The notes under the pieces: model-generated
What the model was told of the DNA's origin: nothing
What the model saw: only the letters and a program-made list of their open reading frames with translations
The model's database searches: none
Assembly (NCBI GenBank): GCA_002332615.1
Contig: DDAL01000022.1
Span: 107,873 to 122,421, forward strand
Reading direction: 5' to 3'
From: Sphingobacteriaceae bacterium UBA2059
GTDB lineage: Bacteria > Bacteroidota > Bacteroidia > Sphingobacteriales > Sphingobacteriaceae
DNA length: 14,549 bases
Shown: piece after piece, positions 6,608 through 13,731 of the stretch
Position numbering within the stretch: position 1 is the first letter of the stretch
How the letters are laid out: every line of letters begins with the position of its first letter
Made by a program: the position numbers and the translations under genes

Positions 6608-8791
6608 TTACTGGTCCTTAAGCCCAGCCAGCTGCTTTAAAAACTGCCTTACCTCCTGGGTGTTCCTCAGGAAGAAACGCGCAGCCGACTTGCTGTTGCC
6701 CACTTTTATAGTGAAAGCCTTTTCGGGCAATACTTTAAACATATCCTCATCCGTATGATCATCGCCCATGGCCATGATGTAGGTATAAGGCTCCTGCTGC
6801 AGCCAGCGCAAGGCAAGCTTGCCTTTATTCACCTCAATATCGCGTATTTCGACCACCTTATTTCCCGGCAATATCTGCAGGCCACTGTTGGCAGCAATAA
6901 AGCTCAGCAAAGAAGCCAGCTCATTGGCCCGCTGTTCGCCCAGGCCTTCTTCCACCTTGCGGTAATGCCATACCAGCGAAAAGCTTTTCTCTTCAATAAA
7001 CGATCCGGGCGTATGGTCCACATAGCGCTCCATTACGGGCAGTATCTGCTCCTTCCACTTGCTGTATAAACCATCAAGCTGAGCCCACTCGCCGCCCGCC
7101 TTGCGCTGCCAGGCACCATGCTCGGCAATGATGTCAATGTGCTGATCTTTAAACCACGTATCAAGTGTTTCGTGGCTGCGCCCACTCACCAAAACAAGCT
7201 TGTTACGCTGGTCCTCAATAAGCTTATTCAAAACGTCAAGCAGTTCCTGGTCGGGCGAAGCCTCATTGATGTCGCCCTTAAAGCCCACCAGCGTACCATC
7301 ATAATCCAGAAAGATAATGCGGCCCTCGGCTTTGCTGTACTCCTCTTCAATATGCTGGCGCACAAGGCCCGATACATGCTTGGTAAGCATAGACTGCTGC
7401 ATGTTCTTAACCTCGGCCAGCTTGTCTAGATAAATTTTAACCCAGTGATGCACATTAAATTTCGAAACCACCTTGCGCATGGCCAGCATGCGTCGTTTCT
7501 GTTCATCCAAAGGCATTTCCAGGGCCTGTATAAAGGCACCGGTCACCTCCACAATATTATTAGGGTTCACCAGTATGGCATCAATAAGCTCTTTAGAAGC
7601 ACCTGCCATTTCGCTCAATATCAAAACGCCGGTTTCATCCTTGCGGCTTGCCACATACTCCTTACTTACCAGGTTCATACCGTCGCGCATGGGGCTTACC
7701 AGGCACACCTCAGCCATGCTGTACAGAGCCGAAAGCATTTCAATAGGGAAGGAGCGGTAATAGTAATGAATAGGGTTCCAGTTAATGGTGCGGTACCTCG
7801 AGTTTATATTGCCCACCAGCTGATCTATTTCGGCACGCAGGTCGCGGTACTGGGGTACCGTATCTCTGGAAGGTACCACAATCATGTAAAGAACCACCTT
7901 GTCAATATATTCGGGATGATTATTAAGCAGCATATCAAAAGCCTGCAAACGCTGCAAAATACCCTTGCTGTAATCCAGGCGGTCAATGGTAAGGATCATT
8001 CGCACATCGCTAAACGTTTCCTTAAGCATTTTAATCGTATCAATTACCGCAGGTTCATGCGTAAGCGCTTCATACTTAGGCGTATCAATCCCCATGGGGA
8101 AAGGATCAACCACAATGCGGCGGTTCTGATAGGTAATTTCGTTGGCAGCTGCCTGCACAGGCAGCAGTCTGGACGCCGCACTTATAAAGTGCCTCACGTC
8201 ATCAAAGGTATGGAAGCCCAGCAAGTCGGCCCCAAGCATGGCTTCAAGCAATTCCTTGCGCCAGGGTATCAGCCTGAAAAGCTCGTACGACGGAAAGGGA
8301 ATATGCTGAAAAAAACCAATCGTACAATCGGGCTGCACCTGGCGCAGCAGGCCCGGAAGCAGCAGCAGCTGGTAGTCGTGTATCCATATGGTATCTTCAG
8401 GTTCGGCAATTTCCAGCAAAGCATCCCTAAACTTTTTGTTCACTTCTACATAGCTGTTCCAGTAATCCTGCTCATACTTTGCATAAGTAGGATGATAATG
8501 GAACACCGGCCAAAGCACCTCGTTCGAAAAACCCTCATAATAAAGGTTTATCTCGTCCTGAGTAAGAAACACAGGAGCCAGGTTCATGTCCTTTAGATCT
8601 CTGGTTACATCTTTCTGACGTTCTTCATCAGTAACCTCCAGGCCTGGCCATCCCAGCCAGATATTATTATCTTTTTGATATATAGAACCCAGTCCGGTAG
8701 CCAGTCCTCCTTCGCTTTGCTTTAATTCATAATTGCCTTCGCTCTCAATAATCTTTACGGGTAATCTGTTAGAAACTATTATGGTCTTCAT
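6608..8791 (-). CDS. Bifunctional trehalose-6-phosphate synthase/phosphatase (OtsA-OtsB fusion)
   Basis: A 727-residue cytoplasmic fusion. Residues 1 to about 475 are a GT20 glycosyltransferase (OtsA) that joins UDP-glucose and glucose-6-phosphate. Visible signatures are the N-terminal IIVSNRLPVKI, HDYQLLLLPG, and DRLDYSKG with R271 and K276, equivalent to E. coli OtsA R262/K267. From about residue 490 comes a HAD-family trehalose-6-phosphatase (OtsB): DxD nucleophile motif LDYDGT with D496/D498, SGR in motif II, and the acidic metal-binding GDDHTDEDMF at 676-685. Both catalytic sets look intact, so the protein should make trehalose in two steps. I chose the ATG at 8789-8791 (MKTIIVSNRLP); in-frame ATGs at 8818 and 8827 would add residues not typical of the family. 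It converges on the GH15 gene. Confidence 0.95.
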   Translation of the reverse strand: MKTIIVSNRLPVKIIESEGNYELKQSEGGLATGLGSIYQKDNNIWLGWPGLEVTDEERQKDVTRDLKDMNLAPVFLTQDEINLYYEGFSNEVLWPVFHYHPTYAKYEQDYWNSYVEVNKKFRDALLEIAEPEDTIWIHDYQLLLLPGLLRQVQPDCTIGFFQHIPFPSYELFRLIPWRKELLEAMLGADLLGFHTFDDVRHFISAASRLLPVQAAANEITYQNRRIVVDPFPMGIDTPKYEALTHEPAVIDTIKMLKETFSDVRMILTIDRLDYSKGILQRLQAFDMLLNNHPEYIDKVVLYMIVVPSRDTVPQYRDLRAEIDQLVGNINSRYRTINWNPIHYYYRSFPIEMLSALYSMAEVCLVSPMRDGMNLVSKEYVASRKDETGVLILSEMAGASKELIDAILVNPNNIVEVTGAFIQALEMPLDEQKRRMLAMRKVVSKFNVHHWVKIYLDKLAEVKNMQQSMLTKHVSGLVRQHIEEEYSKAEGRIIFLDYDGTLVGFKGDINEASPDQELLDVLNKLIEDQRNKLVLVSGRSHETLDTWFKDQHIDIIAEHGAWQRKAGGEWAQLDGLYSKWKEQILPVMERYVDHTPGSFIEEKSFSLVWHYRKVEEGLGEQRANELASLLSFIAANSGLQILPGNKVVEIRDIEVNKGKLALRWLQQEPYTYIMAMGDDHTDEDMFKVLPEKAFTIKVGNSKSAARFFLRNTQEVRQFLKQLAGLKDQ

Positions 8792-9120
8792 CTGGGGTTT
8801 TTTAGCAAGATAAGGCATAAAGAGCATATACTGTTTTTAGAAAGTTGTTTTAATGGCTTTCAGCGCCTGCAAATGGCTTTGATTAAACACACAACCCTTG
8901 CCTAAGCAATGCCCAAATCTTTACGCCCCAGGTAGGGCACGCGCCAGGGCTGCATACAGCACGCAGCCATCATAAGTCTTGCTAAAACATGGATACATCA
9001 TGGATACATCATGGCTGCATCCTGCCTGCACTACGAGCCACGCCCATAGCCCACCGGTACCAGAGCAGTGCCCGCGGCACACCGTTTTTGTATACCAATA
9101 AAGAAAATGATTCGAAATGA
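8792..9120. other. Gene-free stretch upstream of otsAB
   Basis: This 329-nt region separates the otsAB start from the end of the dehydrogenase gene. It must hold the otsAB promoter, but I find no convincing TAnnTTTG/TTTG pair. It contains a 6-bp inverted repeat (GGCTGC 8948-8953 / GCAGCC 8963-8968), an 11-bp tandem repeat (8988-9020) and a compact inverted repeat GTGCC-CGC-GGCAC (9068-9080) followed on the plus strand by ACCGTTTTT. No family-recognisable ORF lies here. Confidence 0.6.
8988..9020. repeat. Short tandem repeat, 11-bp unit x 3
   Basis: Two exact copies of CATGGATACAT are followed by a third, CATGGCTGCAT, with two mismatches. It lies in the non-coding gap between otsAB and the dehydrogenase gene. 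Function unknown. A period of 11 bp is close to one helical turn, but three units are too few to argue for a protein-binding array. Confidence 0.7.
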
Positions 9121-10050
9121 TCAGTGCAGTCCCAGCAGCGCAAGTTTATCCACCAGCACCTCAGATATTTTGCGGTAAGACTCCACGCTCCAGCCGGCCA
9201 CATGAGGGCTCAGTAAAACGCGCGGATTTGCAGCCAGCTCCTTAAACCAGGGCTGGGCCATAAGCTCTGCAGCCTTTTCAACCTCCAGCACATCAAGCGC
9301 TGCCCCTGTTATGCGTTTAGCATCAATGGCCCTCAGCACGCTTGCAGTATCCACAATTTCGCCCCGGGCCGTATTAAGCAGCAGTAAAGGCTTTTTAAAA
9401 CCACTCAAAAAATCATCGTTCACCAGCCGGCGTGTTTCGGCAGTAAGGGGTATATGCAGGCTAAGCACATCGGTGGTTTCAAAAATGTGCTCCATGCTGC
9501 TTTGCCTGGCCCACGGGTCGGAGTAATTATGCCTGTACTTATCATAGGCCAGAATATTTACATTAAAGCCCGCAAGCCTTTGAGCAAAGCTGCGGCCCAT
9601 ATTGCCATAGCCAATAATGGCTACCGTGCGGCCGCACAGCTCCATACCGCGGTTGCCCTCCCTGTCCCATATGCCCTGCCTTACTTCCCGGTCGGCACGG
9701 CTTAAGTTGTTCATCAAAGCCAGCAGCATACCCAGCGCATGCTCGGCCACCGCATCGCGGTTACCCTCGGGCGCATTAATGCAGGCTATGCCACGGCGGC
9801 GGGCGTAGTCCTCGTCCACATTGTCCATGCCGGCGCCGGCACGGGCAATAAACTCAAGCTCCGGGCCGGCGTCTATCACCTTTTTGTCTACACTAAACTT
9901 GGTGCGCACAGCAAGACCCTGGTAGTTGTGAAGCACCTTAAGAGTTTGCTCCAGTGTATAGTGGGGGCAGTCATCCACTTCAAAGCCAAGCTTTAGCGCC
10001 CCCTCTTTAAAAGCAGGATGCAGGTGGTCGCTTATAAGTATTTTTTTCAT
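9121..10050 (-). CDS. D-2-hydroxyacid dehydrogenase, NAD-dependent (SerA/phosphoglycerate dehydrogenase-like)
   Basis: A 309-residue member of the D-isomer-specific 2-hydroxyacid dehydrogenase family. The Rossmann nucleotide motif GYGNMG (G147, G149, G152) is followed by D170 at the end of the next strand, which indicates NAD rather than NADP. Catalytic residues are R229 (NTARGE), E256 or E258 (ALDVLEVE) and H283 (SPHVAGW). It has only the catalytic and nucleotide domains: no C-terminal ACT domain as in many SerA proteins, and no PdxB-type extension. The substrate is therefore open; 3-phosphoglycerate, 4-phosphoerythronate, glyoxylate or another 2-oxoacid are candidates. The ATG at 10048-10050 lies 14 nt after the rsmA stop codon, so the two are probably one operon. 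Confidence 0.88.
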   Translation of the reverse strand: MKKILISDHLHPAFKEGALKLGFEVDDCPHYTLEQTLKVLHNYQGLAVRTKFSVDKKVIDAGPELEFIARAGAGMDNVDEDYARRRGIACINAPEGNRDAVAEHALGMLLALMNNLSRADREVRQGIWDREGNRGMELCGRTVAIIGYGNMGRSFAQRLAGFNVNILAYDKYRHNYSDPWARQSSMEHIFETTDVLSLHIPLTAETRRLVNDDFLSGFKKPLLLLNTARGEIVDTASVLRAIDAKRITGAALDVLEVEKAAELMAQPWFKELAANPRVLLSPHVAGWSVESYRKISEVLVDKLALLGLH

Positions 10051-10064
10051 GAATAAATAAGAAG

Positions 10065-10859
10065 TTAAGAAGCTGCCTGAGCTCTTTTATTGCTTATTTC
10101 GATGGTAAGGTTAATAAAGTCGGCTACGCACAGTCGCTCGGCCCTGTATTCATAAATAGGATCGTCGCCCATTTGCGCTTTGGTAAGCAGCGACGAAAGC
10201 GCATTGCGCAGGGTTTTTCTCCTTTGGTTAAAGGCCGCTTTAACCACCTGCCAAAACAGTTTTTCATCGCAGGGCAGGGTAGTGCGCCTGCGGGTAAGCC
10301 GTATAACGGCCGAGGTAACCTTGGGCGGCGGATTAAACACTCCTGGCTTGACCGTAAAAAGGTACTCGGCCTGGTAGTAAGCCTGCACCAGCACACTTAA
10401 AATACCATAGTCCTTGGTGCCTGGCAGCGAAGCGCAGCGTTCGGCCACTTCTTTTTGAAACATGCCCACCACTTCGGGCACCATAAGGCGGTTATCGAGC
10501 ACTTTAAATAGTATCTGCGACGAAATATTATAAGGAAAATTGCCAATAACGGCCACCTGTCTGGCAAAGGTTTCCTCAAAGTTAAGTTTCAGGAAGTCGC
10601 CGTTTATCAGTTTGCTGCCCAGCTGGGGGTACTTCTTGCCCAAAAACTCATACGACTCGGTATCCACATCAATCATAAAGATATCATGTTCGGGAGCTTT
10701 TTCAAGCAAAAAGTCAGACAAGATGCCCATGCCCGGTCCCACCTCCAGTATTTGCGAATAAAGGTGTCCGTGGTGCAGGCTTTTAACTATTTTTTGCGCT
10801 ATGTTTTTATCTGTAAGAAAGTGCTGCCCCAAATGCTTTTTTGCACGTACAATGCTCAT
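10065..10859 (-). CDS. rsmA: 16S rRNA (adenine1518-N6/adenine1519-N6) dimethyltransferase
   Basis: A 264-residue SAM-dependent methyltransferase (KsgA) that dimethylates two adjacent adenines in the 3' terminal helix of 16S rRNA during 30S maturation. Clear family marks are the N-terminal RAKKHLGQHFLTD, SAM motif I LEVGPGMG (residues 38-45), the acidic IDVD at 63-66, and the catalytic NFPY at 107-110 within IGNFPYNISSQ. The C-terminal small helical domain with FNQRRKTLRN is intact. I chose the ATG at 10857-10859 (MSIVRAKKHLGQHF), as in relatives; an in-frame ATG at 10880 would add seven residues. It is divergent from pdxA and is followed 14 nt later by the dehydrogenase. Confidence 0.96.
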   Translation of the reverse strand: MSIVRAKKHLGQHFLTDKNIAQKIVKSLHHGHLYSQILEVGPGMGILSDFLLEKAPEHDIFMIDVDTESYEFLGKKYPQLGSKLINGDFLKLNFEETFARQVAVIGNFPYNISSQILFKVLDNRLMVPEVVGMFQKEVAERCASLPGTKDYGILSVLVQAYYQAEYLFTVKPGVFNPPPKVTSAVIRLTRRRTTLPCDEKLFWQVVKAAFNQRRKTLRNALSSLLTKAQMGDDPIYEYRAERLCVADFINLTIEISNKRAQAAS

Positions 10860-10936
10860 GATGTGTATGTTTACAAGCATCTGCAATTCAGAATGCTTAC
10901 AGCTGCAAAGTAACTAAATTAGCAGCATATAGCAGG

Positions 10937-10972
10937 TTTGATAGGAGAATTAATGCTAATGTGCTTAATTTG
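10937..10972 (+). promoter_or_regulatory. Candidate pdxA promoter in the rsmA-pdxA divergent gap
   Basis: In the 145-nt gap between rsmA and pdxA, TTTG at 10937-10940 and TTAATTTG at 10965-10972 (one mismatch to TAnnTTTG) give a Bacteroidota-like -33/-7 pair. The 24-nt spacing is slightly longer than the usual 19-23. Start of transcription would be near 10979, giving a 5' leader of about 26 nt. No riboswitch or strong hairpin is visible here. Confidence 0.3.
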
Positions 10973-11004
10973 CAAAAAAACATACATTAATAGCTGGCAA
11001 CGAA

Positions 11005-12060
11005 ATGAGCGATAAAATTAAAGTTGGAATTTCTATAGGCGATATAAATGGAATAGGGCTGGAGGTTATACTCAAAACCCTGGTAGATAAACGCATTGTT
11101 GATTACTGCACGCCCATTGTATATGGCAATACCAAGCCCGCTTCTTATTACAGAAAAGGCATGGCCATAGGAGATTTTAGCTTTAACGTAATACAAACGG
11201 CCCAGCAGGCCAACCCCCGGCGGGCCAACATTATTAACTGCTGGCAGGAAGATGTGCAGGTAAACCCCGGCGAAGACAATGCCACCGGCGGCAAGTATGC
11301 CTATCTGTCTCTTAAACGCGCCGTTGAAGATCTGGCCGATGGCTCTATTGACGCCCTGGTAACGGCCCCTATTAATAAAAACAACATACAGAACGACGAG
11401 TTTACATTTCCGGGCCATACCGAGTATATACAGGATGCTGTAAAAGCAAAGGACGCTTTAATGTTTTTGGTGTCCGAAGAACTTAAGGTAGGCGTTGTTA
11501 GCGGGCATGTACCTCTAAGCGAGGTGCCATCCAAAATAAGCCGCGAAGCCATTGTTTCTAAGCTGGTGCTTATGAATGAAAGCCTCAAAACCGATTTCTG
11601 GATACAGAAACCCAAAATAGCCGTTCTGGCCCTCAACCCGCATGCCGGCGATGGCGGGCTAATAGGTAAAGAAGAAATAGAGATCATCAGCCCGGCCATT
11701 GAAGAGGCCGGGGCAAAAGGAGTTTTTGCCTTTGGCCCTTATCCGGCCGACGGCTTTTTTGCCAATGGCAGTCACTTAAAGTTCGACGGCGTACTGGCCA
11801 TGTACCACGATCAGGGCCTTATTCCGTTTAAGGCCATCGCCTTTCATGATGGGGTAAACTATACCGCAGGACTGCCTGTAGTGCGCACCTCGCCCGACCA
11901 TGGTACCGGCTATGACATAGCAGGCAAAAACATGGCTTCCGAAAGCTCGTTCCGCCGCGCCTTGTTTATGGCCGTAACTATTGTAAAAAGACGCAGAGAC
12001 ATGGCCGAACTTACCGCCAATCCATTAAAGATCAATAAGCTGTCGAAAGATCGGGATTAG
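11005..12060 (+). CDS. pdxA: 4-hydroxythreonine-4-phosphate dehydrogenase
   Basis: A 351-residue enzyme of the DXP-dependent pyridoxal 5'-phosphate pathway. It oxidises and decarboxylates 4-phosphohydroxy-L-threonine with NAD and supplies the amine substrate for PdxJ. The metal-binding histidines are H168 (SGHVPL), H213 (NPHAGD) and H268 (YHDQG), with spacing 45 and 55 identical to H166/H211/H266 of E. coli PdxA. Further marks are the substrate-binding TFPGHTEY (H138) and the C-terminal TSPDHGTGYDIAGK. The start is GISIGDINGIG-like, as in many Bacteroidota PdxA. Length is slightly above the 329 aa of E. coli. It is divergent from rsmA with no following gene on the same strand for 190 nt, so it is probably monocistronic. 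Confidence 0.96.
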   Translation: MSDKIKVGISIGDINGIGLEVILKTLVDKRIVDYCTPIVYGNTKPASYYRKGMAIGDFSFNVIQTAQQANPRRANIINCWQEDVQVNPGEDNATGGKYAYLSLKRAVEDLADGSIDALVTAPINKNNIQNDEFTFPGHTEYIQDAVKAKDALMFLVSEELKVGVVSGHVPLSEVPSKISREAIVSKLVLMNESLKTDFWIQKPKIAVLALNPHAGDGGLIGKEEIEIISPAIEEAGAKGVFAFGPYPADGFFANGSHLKFDGVLAMYHDQGLIPFKAIAFHDGVNYTAGLPVVRTSPDHGTGYDIAGKNMASESSFRRALFMAVTIVKRRRDMAELTANPLKINKLSKDRD

Positions 12061-12131
12061 GCCGGGCATGCACTATCATTGCGGTAGTCCATGGCGTTTA
12101 ATAGTTATTATACTGTCATACGCTAGTTTTG

Positions 12132-12166
12132 GTATAGCAGCCTATTCTTTTGAAAACATGTTTTTC
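12132..12166 (-). repeat. Possible fourth, decayed copy of the XRE-gene 3' end (R0)
   Basis: On the minus strand this segment resembles the copy at 12727-12778 (AAACATGTTT ... CAAAAGAA ... GGCTGCTA) if a gap of about 12 nt is allowed. It lies in the 190-nt gap between pdxA and the small membrane protein gene, which otherwise holds only copy R1. The match is short and gapped, so it is doubtful. Confidence 0.35.
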
Positions 12167-12184
12167 CCTGATTAATAAAAACTA

Positions 12185-12229
12185 AAGACTGGTTCAACAA
12201 CTAGCTCTTGGTTATAGAGCAGCTACATT
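12185..12229. repeat. Boundary repeat copy R1 (degenerate hairpin plus XRE-gene end)
   Basis: The segment holds a degraded hairpin (AAGACTGGTT ... AACTAG-like arm) followed by an 18-bp stretch at 12212-12229 that is identical to 14166-14183. Read on the minus strand those 18 bp are the last codons and stop of an XRE-type regulator gene (NVAAL-stop). The match to R3 breaks off abruptly at 12229, just before the ribosome-binding region of the membrane protein gene. Confidence 0.7.
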
Positions 12230-12250
12230 GGATATATGGAAGGAAGATGA

Positions 12251-12652
12251 ATGATGGGATTAATTAAACACATCTTAAAAATTGATTATAGTTTGTCTGC
12301 TTGGTTTTCTTCAACCAAGCAGACAATTATTCCGGGAGCAGCTTTTTTGTTTTTGAATAAGTTGGCATTATTAGTAACTGCAATGTATTTTATTGTTTTG
12401 CCTCTTTTGCCTTTTCAATTAGATTTACGTGTAGCTATAGGTCTACTGTGTGGTTTAGTAGCTGTGATTATGTACGGCCTGCAATCTAACATAGAGGCTG
12501 CTGTAAGAAACCTTAACTATTCCAAAGAATATTCTAAACTTAGTAAGAAGGAAAAAGTATTACATAGGATATATGGATTAGCCATCTTCATAGGTTGTTT
12601 TATCCTAATGTTTGTTATTGGAGTAGTTTCTTTTGAGGGATATGGTAAATAA
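12251..12652 (+). CDS. Small three-helix membrane protein of unknown function
   Basis: I do not recognise a family. The 133-residue product has an amphipathic N-terminus (about 1-25), then three likely membrane segments at about 31-53, 58-77 and 106-127, with a charged loop between the second and third (about 85-105, rich in Lys, Glu and Tyr). There is no signal peptide or enzyme motif. The purine-rich AGGAAG at 12241-12246 is an unusually clear ribosome-binding site and fits either of two adjacent ATGs, 12251 or 12254. Base composition is more AT-rich than in pdxA. It is bounded on both sides by copies of the same boundary repeat, so it looks like a cassette in an Rhs locus. An immunity role against a membrane- or periplasm-acting toxin is possible but only inferred. 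Confidence 0.7.
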   Translation: MMGLIKHILKIDYSLSAWFSSTKQTIIPGAAFLFLNKLALLVTAMYFIVLPLLPFQLDLRVAIGLLCGLVAVIMYGLQSNIEAAVRNLNYSKEYSKLSKKEKVLHRIYGLAIFIGCFILMFVIGVVSFEGYGK

Positions 12653-12685
12653 ACACCTGACAGGTTAGGGGTTTACAATATGTTA

Positions 12686-12723
12686 AAGCAAAAGCCTGGT
12701 TTTGCTGAGCCACGCTTTTGCTT
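12686..12723. terminator. Hairpin terminator after the small membrane protein gene (part of R2)
   Basis: Arms AAGCAAAAGC (12686-12695) and GCTTTTGCTT (12714-12723) form a perfect 10-bp stem. After one mismatch, TGG/CCA pair internally, leaving a loop at 12700-12709. T-rich sequence follows on the plus strand. It starts 33 nt after the membrane protein stop and is homologous to the hairpin at 14134-14158. Confidence 0.7.
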
Positions 12724-12726
12724 TTG

Positions 12727-12778
12727 TAGGCTGCTACTTTCTTTTGAAAGACCTCCTTAAACATCTTTTTAGTGAGCA
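12727..12778 (-). pseudogene. Remnant of the C-terminus of an XRE-type regulator gene
   Basis: The minus strand translates as LLTKKMFKEVFQKKVAAY, which aligns with the tail of the better-preserved remnant at 14166-14325 (MLTK, KFKDFFQKNVAAL). Such tails are common at the ends of Bacteroidota helix-turn-helix regulators. Only about 17 codons survive, with no helix-turn-helix domain, and the stop codon is lost. It abuts Rhs sequence of the opposite strand at about 12779. Confidence 0.55.
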
Positions 12779-13009
12779 GGCTATGCCTATGAGTACTCTT
12801 TGCGAGATCATCCTGGCAACACCAGGGTTATGCTTGATCAGTGGCAGGGAAGCGGGCGTGTGATCCAGGAGGAGGAATACAGTGGGTTTGGATTAAGCTA
12901 TTCACGGTATGTATCGGGTGATAGAAATATGTATCTTTATAACGGCAAGGAGGAACAACAGGTGTTATTAAGCAATATGATTATGGGGCACGGTTCTATG
13001 ACCCGGTGA
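12779..13009 (+). pseudogene. Rhs-core fragment, 5'-truncated and frameshifted
   Basis: The translation starting at GYAYEYSLRDHPGNTRVML and continuing through EEYSGFGLSYSRY to MYLYNGKEEQQ is the conserved end of a Bacteroidota Rhs core. The next conserved part, QYDYGARFYDPVIGRW, is in another frame, so a single-base loss lies between about 12958 and 12972; the original frame then closes at 13009. There is no ATG start; an in-frame stop (TGA, 12773-12775) lies just upstream. The fragment therefore lacks the whole N-terminal Rhs shell and is not translatable as a normal Rhs protein. It leads directly into the toxin-like tip encoded by 13006-13731. Confidence 0.8.
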
Positions 13010-13731
13010 TTGGAAGATGGAATGTTATAGATCCACTTGCGGAGAAGATGGCTACTTCCTCACCATATACTTATGCTTTCAATAATCCTCTTCGTTTTAT
13101 TGATGTAGGAGGATTATATCCTTGGCCCATTCTGCAGGCTAATGGCCAAACTGGCAATTACAGCTTTAAGCCAGCTGCCGCTCATTTATTAAGTTTAACA
13201 ACAGGAATCAGTAAAGATTTAATTAGTAGAGTGGTTGTTCAAGAGCGAAAAGCTGGTCAGTATCGGCCTTTTTACTCATCGGATGAAGGCGGTGGAGCAA
13301 TAACGCTTGGTAATAAAAACTATATGTCTATTACATATACTGAAAATTACTTTGCAGATGACCCCAAAGCATATAATGGTAATGGTTTTGGAACCAATGT
13401 TAATGAGTGGTTAGACTTGTCATCCCATGAAGTTGGGCATTTAAAACAAATTGAAAAGCACGACAGCTTGCTTGGGTATTTAGGTGAGTTTGTAGGTCAG
13501 TACGCTAAATCTGGAAGCCATGACGGTGCTCCTTATGAAAAGGAAGCGGAAGCAGGTGCAAGTAACTTTCGTATGTTTTCGGACTTCGTCAATAAGAACG
13601 TCGGAAAGAATGGTCTTGTTGAATTGCTAGGCAGCGGCGTATCTGAAGATAAGAAGATAGAACGTATTAATGACTGGTTTAAAATGTATCAAGATGCAAA
13701 CAAGGAAAAAGATAAAAAGGATCGCGAGTGA
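13006..13731 (+). CDS. Rhs C-terminal tip with zinc-metallopeptidase (HEVGH) toxin-like domain, orphan
   Basis: The first 36 or so residues are the end of an Rhs core (VIGRWNVIDPLAEKM ... AFNNPLRFIDVGG), the usual junction to variable C-terminal toxin domains. The remaining region of about 200 residues has an HExxH zinc motif, HEVGH, at residues 141-145 and an acidic EKEAE segment at 178-182 that could supply the third zinc ligand (E180). The arrangement resembles zincin domains seen at Rhs tips. The tail is highly charged (KEKDKKDRE). The reading frame opens at 12943 but contains no ATG before the toxin domain; the GTG at 13006 and ATG at 13048 are only formal starts. It was probably once joined to the frameshifted core upstream, so expression is doubtful. 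The toxin role is inferred from position and motif. Confidence 0.72.
   Translation: MIGRWNVIDPLAEKMATSSPYTYAFNNPLRFIDVGGLYPWPILQANGQTGNYSFKPAAAHLLSLTTGISKDLISRVVVQERKAGQYRPFYSSDEGGGAITLGNKNYMSITYTENYFADDPKAYNGNGFGTNVNEWLDLSSHEVGHLKQIEKHDSLLGYLGEFVGQYAKSGSHDGAPYEKEAEAGASNFRMFSDFVNKNVGKNGLVELLGSGVSEDKKIERINDWFKMYQDANKEKDKKDRE

Larger units (their letters stand above)
12686..12785. repeat. Boundary repeat copy R2 (hairpin plus XRE-gene end)
   Basis: The order is the same as in R3 at 14134-14217: a terminator-like hairpin with CCTGGTT in one arm, then the antisense 3' end of an XRE-type regulator gene. Shared blocks include CTTTTGAAAGA, TCCTTAAAC and TCTTTT. The copies are clearly related but diverged, so the duplication is not recent. 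Rhs sequence begins on the plus strand exactly where this copy ends. Confidence 0.7.

Noticed and set aside
7445..8596. Long plus-strand ORF (383 aa) opposite otsAB
   Set aside because: It lies wholly antisense to a gene with full catalytic motifs, and its translation has a biased His/Gln/Arg composition with no family signature. It is a shadow of the otsAB codon pattern.
9068..9090. GTGCC-CGC-GGCAC hairpin followed by TTTTT as a plus-strand terminator
   Set aside because: No plus-strand gene ends here, and the stem is only 5 bp. Noted in the intergenic entry but not called as a terminator.
9009..9203. Minus-strand 64-aa ORF overlapping the end of the dehydrogenase gene
   Set aside because: It is out of frame with the dehydrogenase over the overlap, Trp/Cys-rich, and matches no known pattern; a shadow.
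12247..12267. ATG at 12247 with the AGGAAG ribosome-binding site
   Set aside because: It opens a frame of only six codons (MNDGIN, stop) and is too close to AGGAAG; the in-frame ATG pair at 12251/12254 fits the 133-residue protein.
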